From positions 5,336 through 69,335 of the forward strand of contig CAXTAY010000017.1 in the NCBI GenBank assembly GCA_964242335.1: a stretch of 64,000 nt of DNA. The letters are read 5' to 3'. Below, in pieces: positions 58,613 to 64,000 of the stretch; position 1 is the first letter of the stretch; each line of letters begins with the position of its first letter. Made by a program: the position numbers and the translations under genes. The notes beneath the pieces are model-generated. The model searched no databases and had not been told where the DNA came from. It was given only the letters and a program-made list of their open reading frames with translations. The stretch comes from Lichenicoccus sp964242335. GTDB taxonomy: Bacteria; Pseudomonadota; Alphaproteobacteria; Acetobacterales; Acetobacteraceae.

Positions 58613-59667
58613 TGCGACAGCTCGTCGCCGCACTGCTCGCCATCGCGCTGGCCGGTCAGGCGGCGCGTGCCGCCGAGCCGATTAGGGTCCGGGTCGTGGT
58701 GGTGACGACGTTCGAGCTCGGACAGGACAGTGGCGATGCGCCCGGGGAGTTCCAGGACTGGGTCGAGCGGCTGCCGCTGCCGGCCTCGCTGCCGTTCCCG
58801 CAGGGCTATCACCCGCTGCGCTACGATCCGCGGCGCGGCGTGCTCGGCATGGTCAGCGGCGAGGGCCCGTCGCGCATGGCCGCTTCGATCACCGCTCTCG
58901 GCTATGACCCCCGCTTCGACCTGAGCCATGCCTATTTCGTGCTGGCCGGGATCGCCGGCATCGACCCGATGGTGGGGTCGGTGGCGTCCGCGGCCTGGGC
59001 GCATCACGTCGTCACCGGCGAGGCGCACGAGATCGACGCCCGCGAGATTCCGCCCGGCTGGCCGACCGGCTACGTGCCGCTGCAGCGCACCACCCCCTAC
59101 GAGCAGCCGGTTCCCGCCGCCGACAGCCTGTGGGGCACCGCGGTGTACACGCTGAATGCCGGCCTGGTGGACTGGGCCTACCGGCTGACCCGCTCGCTGC
59201 CGCTCGCCGACAGCCCGCCGCTGCGGGCGCTGCGGGCGCGCTATACCGGCATGCCCACGGCGCAGCGGCCGCCCTTCGTACTCGAAGGCGACACGCTGTC
59301 GTCCGGCATCTTCTGGGTGGGCGCGAGAATGAACCGGTGGGCGGAGGACTGGACCCGCTACTGGACGCATGGCCAGGGGCGCTTCGCCACCACCGCCGAG
59401 GAGGATGGCGGCTTGATGCAGGCGCTCACCTTCCTGTCGCAGGCCGGCCGTGTCGACCTGTCCCGGGTGCTGGTGCTGCGCACCGCCAGCAACTACGACA
59501 TGCCACCGCCCGGCGAGACCGCAGCGGCGCTGCTGGCATCGGAAGGCAAGGAAACCGGCTTCTCCGCCTACCGTGCCTCGCTCGACTCCGCCTACCGCGT
59601 CGGCAGCACCGTCGTCGTGAATTTGGCCGAGCACTGGAACACCACCCGGGACCATGTTCCGCGCTAG
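58612..59667 (+). CDS. Purine nucleoside permease (NUP family)
   Basis: A 351-residue protein with signal peptide MRQLVAALLAIALAGQAARA and the NUP family body: VVVVTTFELGQDSGDAPGEFQDWV, GYDPRFDLSHAYFVLAGIAGIDP and TASNYDMPPPGETAA. The family is related to nucleoside phosphorylases and its members are described as purine nucleoside permeases of the envelope. Coupled by overlap to hpnN; the link to hopanoid transport is unclear. Confidence 0.88.
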   Translation: MRQLVAALLAIALAGQAARAAEPIRVRVVVVTTFELGQDSGDAPGEFQDWVERLPLPASLPFPQGYHPLRYDPRRGVLGMVSGEGPSRMAASITALGYDPRFDLSHAYFVLAGIAGIDPMVGSVASAAWAHHVVTGEAHEIDAREIPPGWPTGYVPLQRTTPYEQPVPAADSLWGTAVYTLNAGLVDWAYRLTRSLPLADSPPLRALRARYTGMPTAQRPPFVLEGDTLSSGIFWVGARMNRWAEDWTRYWTHGQGRFATTAEEDGGLMQALTFLSQAGRVDLSRVLVLRTASNYDMPPPGETAAALLASEGKETGFSAYRASLDSAYRVGSTVVVNLAEHWNTTRDHVPR

Positions 59668-59710
59668 CGCCTGATCACCGCCCACGGCAAGAGGAAGCCA
59701 AGGCGAGCCT

Positions 59711-59780
59711 TTAAAGATCTTTTCTCGGGGATCGGGGTCTGGGGCCTACGGCCCCAGCGCGTCGAGGGCCGATCCCTCGG
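59711..59780 (+). repeat. Interspersed hairpin repeat, copy C
   Basis: CTGGGGCC (59739-59746), TAC, GGCCCCAG (59750-59757), inside a stretch with ATCGGGGTCTGGGG and GTCGAGGGCCGATCC matching the right half of copy A. It is downstream of the purine nucleoside permease gene and 3' of the convergent small MSDP gene, so it may separate the two transcripts. Confidence 0.75.
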
Positions 59781-59825
59781 CTTGCTTCCCCAGCAGCCTG
59801 CCAGAGCAGGCCCCGAGCGTCATTC

Positions 59826-59993
59826 TCAGCGATCGGTGCCGTGCGGCGGATTGACGTTCTGGTCTCCGCTCTGCACCTGCTGCTGGGTCGTCGGCTTGGC
59901 GCTGGCGGGCTTGGGCCGGGTGCCACCGGGATCGGTGCCGGATACCGGCGTGTTGGCGGTGGTGGTCGCGGTCTCTGGCGCGGGGTCGGACAT
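59826..59993 (-). CDS. Small hypothetical protein, MSDP type
   Basis: A 55-residue polar, Thr/Pro/Gln-rich protein starting MSDPAPETATTTANTPV. CAGGAG seven bases before the ATG at 59993 picks this start. Its N-terminus and composition recall the gene at 3518-3796. Likely disordered; no function can be given. Confidence 0.5.
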   Translation of the reverse strand: MSDPAPETATTTANTPVSGTDPGGTRPKPASAKPTTQQQVQSGDQNVNPPHGTDR

Positions 59994-60163
59994 GGCCATG
60001 CTCCTGGATGCACGACATCCACGTCGGACGGGACGGTTCGTTCCCGCGGCATCCGAGCATTCGGCGTCGCGCCGTCCGTTGCGCAATCGTTTCGTCCAGC
60101 GGATAGTCCCGGTGCCGGACGCCCGCGATGCAGGCGGACCGACGCCAGGAGGTGAGACAGACG

Positions 60164-62014
60164 ATGAACCGTCCCGGTGACGCAAGTGCGGCCGTGGCGC
60201 CGACCGGTCCGGACGCCCACCTGAGCTCGGCGATGCAGGCGCTGCACAACACGACGTTCGAGCAGCTCGTCCAGGCCGCCGAGCAGCTCGGCACCAATCG
60301 CGGCCATCCCGGCGTGATCGGGCTGTACCGCACCTGGATCGCGCTGCACAGCGGCGGCGCGCGCAACCTCCACGCGGCCTGGTTCAACCTCGGCGTCGAG
60401 CTCGCCCGTGGCGAGCAGCCGCAGGACGCGATCCTGGCCTACCGGGCAGCGCTCGCGCTGAAGCCGGACTTCGTGGAGGCCGCGATCAACCTCGGCCTGC
60501 AGCTGGAACAGTCGGGTCAGACCGAGGCGGCGCTGCAGAGCTGGACGCAGGCGCTGCAACCCGATGCGGCCCGGGTCGCGCTGATCAACCATCGCGGAAG
60601 GCTGCTGGAACAGGCCGGCCGGCTGGAGGAGGCGGAGCAGGCATTGCGCAGCAGCCTGCTGACTGATCCGCAGCAGCCGGACGTGATCCAGCACTGGGTG
60701 CATATCCGACAGAAGATGTGCCAGTGGCCGGTGCTGGACGAGTCCGTCGGGCTGTCCCGCCGGACCCTGCTGGAGAGCTGCGGGCCGCTGGCGGCCCTCG
60801 CCCTGTCGGATCAGGTCGACGTCCAGAACGGCGTCAACGCGCGCTGGATCGGCCGCAAGACGATGCCGATCGCCGGCCGGCTCAGCCCGGAGCAGGGCTA
60901 CCGGCACGGACGTATCCGCCTGGGCTACATGTCGTCGGACTTCTGCCGGCACGCGATGAGCTACCTGATCGCGGAGCTGTTCGAGCGGCACGACCGCGAC
61001 CGGTTCGAGATCTTCGGCTACTGCTCCAGCCCCGACGACGGCAGCGAGATACGCGCCCGCGTCGTCGCCGCCTTCGACCGGTTCCGCCCGATACGCGGCC
61101 TGGCCGACGAGGCGGCGGCGCGGCTGATCCGCTCCGACGAGATCGATATCCTGGTCGATCTGAACGGACTGACCGCCGGCTCCCGGCTGCAGATCCTGCG
61201 CTGGCGTCCGGCACCGGTTCAGGCGACCTATCTCGGTTTCATCGGCCCGGTCCCCCTGCCCGAGCTGGACTACCTGTTCTGCGACGAGTTCGTGGTGCCT
61301 CCGGCGATGGCTGCCGCCTACCAGCCGAGGCCGCTCTACGTCGCCCACACCTACCAGGCCAACGACAGCCGACGCGCGCTCGGTGCGCCGACCACGCGCG
61401 CCGAGACGGGGCTTCCCGAGGATCGCTTCGTGTTCTGCTGCTTCTCGAACCACTACAAGATCACCGAGGAGATGTTCGGCGCCTGGATGCTGATCCTCGG
61501 ACAGGCCGAGCATGCCGTGCTGTGGCTGACCGCCGACAACGCCTGGTCCTGCCGCAACCTGCGGCGGCGCGCGGCGGCCTCCGGCATAGATCCCGACCGG
61601 CTGATCTTCGCCGACAGGACCGATCCGTCGCACTACATCGCCCGACTGCGGCTCGCCGACCTGTTCCTCGACACGTTCCCCTACAACGCCGGCACCATCG
61701 CCAGCGACGCGCTGCGCATGGGCCTGCCGGTGCTCACCCGGATGGGGGATGCGTTCGCCTCGCGCATGGCGAGCCGGCTGCTGTGCGCGATCGGAGCCGA
61801 ATGCGGCGTCACCCTGAGCCTGGAGAGCTATGTCGATCGCGCGGTGGCTCTGGCCACGGACGCTCGGGAGCACGCAGCCTACAGGAGCATGGTGACCGAG
61901 GCGCGCTGGGCGGACACGATCGGCGACATCGCCGGCTTCACCGCGCAGTTCGAGGCATCCCTGGTGCGCCTGCAGGCCGAGTGTCGCGGGCGCCCGGTGC
62001 CGGTTTCAGCCTGA
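60164..62014 (+). CDS. TPR-containing O-GlcNAc-transferase-like glycosyltransferase (SPINDLY type)
   Basis: A 616-residue protein: N-terminal TPR repeats (residues 60-190; LALKPDFVEAAINLGLQLEQSGQTEAALQ) and a C-terminal GT41-like region with HGRIRLGYMSSDFCRHAMSYLI, VDLNGLTAGSRLQILRWRPAPVQATYLGF and FLDTFPYNAGTIASDALRMGLPVLT. Bacterial OGT-like enzymes glycosylate proteins or flagellins, or act in exopolysaccharide pathways. The ATG at 60164 follows AGGAGG (60147-60152). Confidence 0.88.
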   Translation: MNRPGDASAAVAPTGPDAHLSSAMQALHNTTFEQLVQAAEQLGTNRGHPGVIGLYRTWIALHSGGARNLHAAWFNLGVELARGEQPQDAILAYRAALALKPDFVEAAINLGLQLEQSGQTEAALQSWTQALQPDAARVALINHRGRLLEQAGRLEEAEQALRSSLLTDPQQPDVIQHWVHIRQKMCQWPVLDESVGLSRRTLLESCGPLAALALSDQVDVQNGVNARWIGRKTMPIAGRLSPEQGYRHGRIRLGYMSSDFCRHAMSYLIAELFERHDRDRFEIFGYCSSPDDGSEIRARVVAAFDRFRPIRGLADEAAARLIRSDEIDILVDLNGLTAGSRLQILRWRPAPVQATYLGFIGPVPLPELDYLFCDEFVVPPAMAAAYQPRPLYVAHTYQANDSRRALGAPTTRAETGLPEDRFVFCCFSNHYKITEEMFGAWMLILGQAEHAVLWLTADNAWSCRNLRRRAAASGIDPDRLIFADRTDPSHYIARLRLADLFLDTFPYNAGTIASDALRMGLPVLTRMGDAFASRMASRLLCAIGAECGVTLSLESYVDRAVALATDAREHAAYRSMVTEARWADTIGDIAGFTAQFEASLVRLQAECRGRPVPVSA

Positions 62015-63652
62015 AGCGGGAGCGGCGAACAACCCGGCGAGCAATCCTCTCGCGGCCGGATGCCCGCCCTCGGCAGCACGGCCGAGGAAGGCGGCCGCGG
62101 CTACGCGATCCTCGGACTCGCCGCAGGCGCCGCGCGCGAGCATGCCGAGGGCATAGAGCGCTCCCGCGTGACCGGCGGCGGCGGCACGGTCGAACAGCAC
62201 CCTCGCCGTCGGCAGGTCCCGAGGACCGCCGCGGCCGTTCGCCAGCATCTCGCCGGCCACCACTTCCGCATCCTGGAGGCCCTGCTCGGCGGCACGCAGG
62301 AACAGGTCGCGGGCGGCGGGCAGATCCTGCGGCGTGCCCCGGCCCTCCGCCAGCATCCTTCCATACCAGTACTGCGCGACCGTCAATTCCCGCGCGGCGC
62401 GACGGAACCAGGCCACGGCCTGCTCGTCATCGCGCGGCACCCCTACCCCTTCGGCGCAGCAGAGTCCGATGTTGAAGGCTGCCACCATGTCGCCGGTCTC
62501 GGCGCGTTCGCGCAGGCAGGCCACCGCCGCGAGCCGATCCGCCTCGGGACCATCGCCGGCCAGCGTCAGTGCCGCGTGTTCGGCGCGTGCTGCGGGGTTG
62601 CCGCGATCGCCGGCCTGTCGCAGCAGCCGCCTCGCTTCCTGCGGATCGGCGCCGGTTCCGAGACCGTGCAGATGCAGATGCGCCAGCGCCCGGGCGGCGT
62701 CGTCATGACCGGCCTCCGCGGCACGACGGAACCAGATCATCGCCTCGGCATAATTCGGCGGCAGCGCACCGGCCTGCGCGTAGAGCGCACCGAGGATCGC
62801 CGCTGCCTGGGGCGCGTCGTTGAGGGCCGCGCGGCGCAGCCACGTCTCGGCCTGGAACGGATCGGCCGGCACCCCTCGTCCATGCAGCAGGGCGAACCCG
62901 TAGCGAAGCTGCGACCCGGCGTGGCCCAGCGCCGCCCCCTTGCGGTAGTGCCGCGCCGCGACCGAGAGACCCTCCGCGTCGTCGATCCTGCTCTCCGCCA
63001 GGATCCCGAGCATGCAGTGCGCCGTCGGCAGATCGGCGAGTGCCGCCGCCTCGAGCAGCCGCCGCACCTGGTCGAGATCGGCCGGCCGATCGGCGCCCAG
63101 CAGTGCCAGCGACCAGCCGAGCTGGCCGTGCGGGCAGCCGGACTCGGCCGCCTGGCGATACAGCGCGTGTCCCCGTTCCGGATCACGTAGCGCGGGTGCG
63201 CCCGCGGTCAGGATGAAACCGAGCAGCGCCTGGGCCTGCGCACATCCGGCATCGGCCGCCCGCTGGCTCCAGTACAGGGCCAAGCGGCATTCCGCCTCCT
63301 GGCCGGGACGGGAAGCGGGACCCGGGAAGATCGGCGCGGCCGAGGCCTCGGTGATCCCCTGCAGGGCCAGGGAGGCGAGCAGCAGTTGCGCCTCGCTCTC
63401 TCCGGCCAGCGCCGCCTGCGAGAGCCAGCGGACCGCGATGGCAGGACAGGACGGAACACCGAGACCGAGAAGATAGGCGCGGCCCATCTCCAGGGCGCCG
63501 GCGGCCGAGCCGGCCCGCGCCGCACGCGTGAACCGGCGCACCGCGCGCGAATGCCGACCCCGCAGCGCATCGCGGCGGCCGCGTGTCAGCTGCGCCGCTG
63601 ATCCGTGCGGTGCAGCCCGCAGACGCTTGGAGAAGTCGAGGAGACGACGCAT
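62006..63652 (-). CDS. SEL1-like repeat protein
   Basis: A 548-residue protein built almost wholly of SEL1 repeats, for example AAEAGHDDAARALAHLHLHGLGTG and AARELTVAQYWYGRMLAEGRGTP, about a dozen units. No signal peptide or catalytic domain. SEL1 proteins are scaffolds in envelope and signalling complexes. It ends nine bases inside the convergent OGT-like gene. Shared position near glycosylation genes may be meaningful but is not proof. Confidence 0.88.
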   Translation of the reverse strand: MRRLLDFSKRLRAAPHGSAAQLTRGRRDALRGRHSRAVRRFTRAARAGSAAGALEMGRAYLLGLGVPSCPAIAVRWLSQAALAGESEAQLLLASLALQGITEASAAPIFPGPASRPGQEAECRLALYWSQRAADAGCAQAQALLGFILTAGAPALRDPERGHALYRQAAESGCPHGQLGWSLALLGADRPADLDQVRRLLEAAALADLPTAHCMLGILAESRIDDAEGLSVAARHYRKGAALGHAGSQLRYGFALLHGRGVPADPFQAETWLRRAALNDAPQAAAILGALYAQAGALPPNYAEAMIWFRRAAEAGHDDAARALAHLHLHGLGTGADPQEARRLLRQAGDRGNPAARAEHAALTLAGDGPEADRLAAVACLRERAETGDMVAAFNIGLCCAEGVGVPRDDEQAVAWFRRAARELTVAQYWYGRMLAEGRGTPQDLPAARDLFLRAAEQGLQDAEVVAGEMLANGRGGPRDLPTARVLFDRAAAAGHAGALYALGMLARGACGESEDRVAAAAFLGRAAEGGHPAARGLLAGLFAAPASG

Positions 63653-63748
63653 GACAGTGCCCGGCCGAGATCAGCGGACATAGTCGGCGTTCTGCGTGAA
63701 CAAACGGTGAATTCAGTCGCGGAAAGCGAGCTGGTCAACGTGCCGTAA

Positions 63749-63763
63749 TTAACGTAATGTTAA
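63749..63763. promoter_or_regulatory. AT-rich inverted repeat upstream of the LTTAQI gene
   Basis: TTAACGTAATGTTAA, a 5-base inverted repeat in an AT-rich island in otherwise GC-rich DNA, between the divergent SEL1 gene and the LTTAQI gene. Likely part of a regulated promoter; MucR or another regulator could bind. Confidence 0.4.
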
Positions 63764-63813
63764 CGATCTCGGTGCACCTAGCGGCAGGTCTCCAGGATAC
63801 GGGAAGAGTCCAG

Positions 63814-64000
63814 ATGGCGTTGAGCAGCCTGACGACGGCGCAGATCGCTTCGCTCTCGACCAGCGCCATCGCTGGGTTGACGACTGCAGACATACAGAGC
63901 CTGACCACGGCTCAGGTCGCGGCACTGACCACCGTGCAGATCCCGGCGCTCACCACCAGCGTGATCGGCGCGATGACCACGGCCGAGGTCGCGGCCCTGA
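63814..64000 (+). CDS. Start of an LTTAQI-repeat protein (partial)
   Basis: Runs off the right edge. The first 62 residues are consecutive nine- to ten-residue units of the form LTTAQIASL, LTTADIQSL, LTTAQVAAL, LTTVQIPAL, MTTAEVAAL. Such repeats form the stem of large, often secreted surface or adhesin-like proteins in Acetobacteraceae and Methylobacteria. GGAAGAG precedes the ATG. The C-terminal function is out of view. Confidence 0.75.
   Translation, partial: MALSSLTTAQIASLSTSAIAGLTTADIQSLTTAQVAALTTVQIPALTTSVIGAMTTAEVAAL

Noticed and set aside
55994..58633. Minus-strand frame of 879 residues opposite hpnN
   Set aside because: Low-complexity Gln/Arg/His composition; the plus strand carries a clear RND transporter.

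Overview
The window is a very GC-rich, gene-dense piece of chromosome from an alphaproteobacterium, most likely the Acetobacteraceae (Rhodospirillales). Pointers are a UPF0262 protein, a MucR/Ros regulator with the degenerate zinc finger common in this group, an ETF-linked fatty acid oxidation operon, a GlpSTPQV glycerol ABC system, HpnN/HpnL-type hopanoid-linked membrane genes, a suhB-type sRNA, and WYxxxYPDV and LTTAQI repeat proteins. This placement is inference from gene content; there is no rRNA or other marker in the window.

Layout. 0-3.8 kb: tail of a molybdopterin oxidoreductase, a divergent qorB/HxlR redox pair, a gene-poor decayed stretch and a UPF0262 gene. 3.9-12.6 kb: six-gene operon (thiolase, FadB-like enzyme, acyl-CoA dehydrogenase, ETF-QO, EtfB, EtfA) that carries electrons from beta-oxidation to the quinone pool. 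12.6-17.5 kb: minus-strand operon of two paralogous glycosyltransferases, an acyltransferase and a methyltransferase, joined by stop/start overlaps; it looks like surface glycan assembly. 17.8-23.7 kb: tRNA-Ala, YggT, creatininase-like, FAD/NAD(P)-binding protein, DEAD-box helicase, suhB-like sRNA, MlaA lipoprotein. 23.8-29.0 kb: phosphonate locus (2OG dioxygenase, nucleotidyltransferase, PEP mutase fused to a nucleotidyltransferase, Spy-like protein, phosphonopyruvate decarboxylase). 29.0-34.6 kb: small lipoprotein, VOC protein, aldo/keto reductase, Kup, MucR, 2OG oxygenase. 34.6-44.8 kb: complete glycerol regulon (glpR, glpD, glpSTPQ, DUF2160, glpV, glpK). 44.8-48.4 kb: hypotheticals, TPR protein, YPDV-repeat protein, YihY/BrkB. 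48.3-51.4 kb: rutABCD pyrimidine degradation. 51.4-59.7 kb: S53 peptidase, AEP transaminase (phnW), HpnL-like membrane protein, CDP-alcohol phosphatidyltransferase, HpnN, purine nucleoside permease. 59.8-64.0 kb: small MSDP protein, OGT-like TPR glycosyltransferase, SEL1 protein, start of an LTTAQI repeat protein.

Most interesting reading: the two phosphonate-related loci (23.8-29.0 kb and 53.0-55.9 kb) together supply every step from phosphoenolpyruvate to 2-aminoethylphosphonate (AEP), nucleotide activation of AEP, and a CDP-alcohol phosphotransferase that could place it on a lipid or glycan alcohol. A PhyH-type dioxygenase may hydroxylate it, and an HpnL-like membrane protein and HpnN lie alongside. 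This suggests a phosphonolipid or phosphonoglycan envelope system rather than phosphonate catabolism. Other noteworthy items are a strong suhB-family sRNA with its own promoter and terminator, a four-copy interspersed hairpin repeat, and two small MSDP proteins that each lie next to a copy of that repeat.
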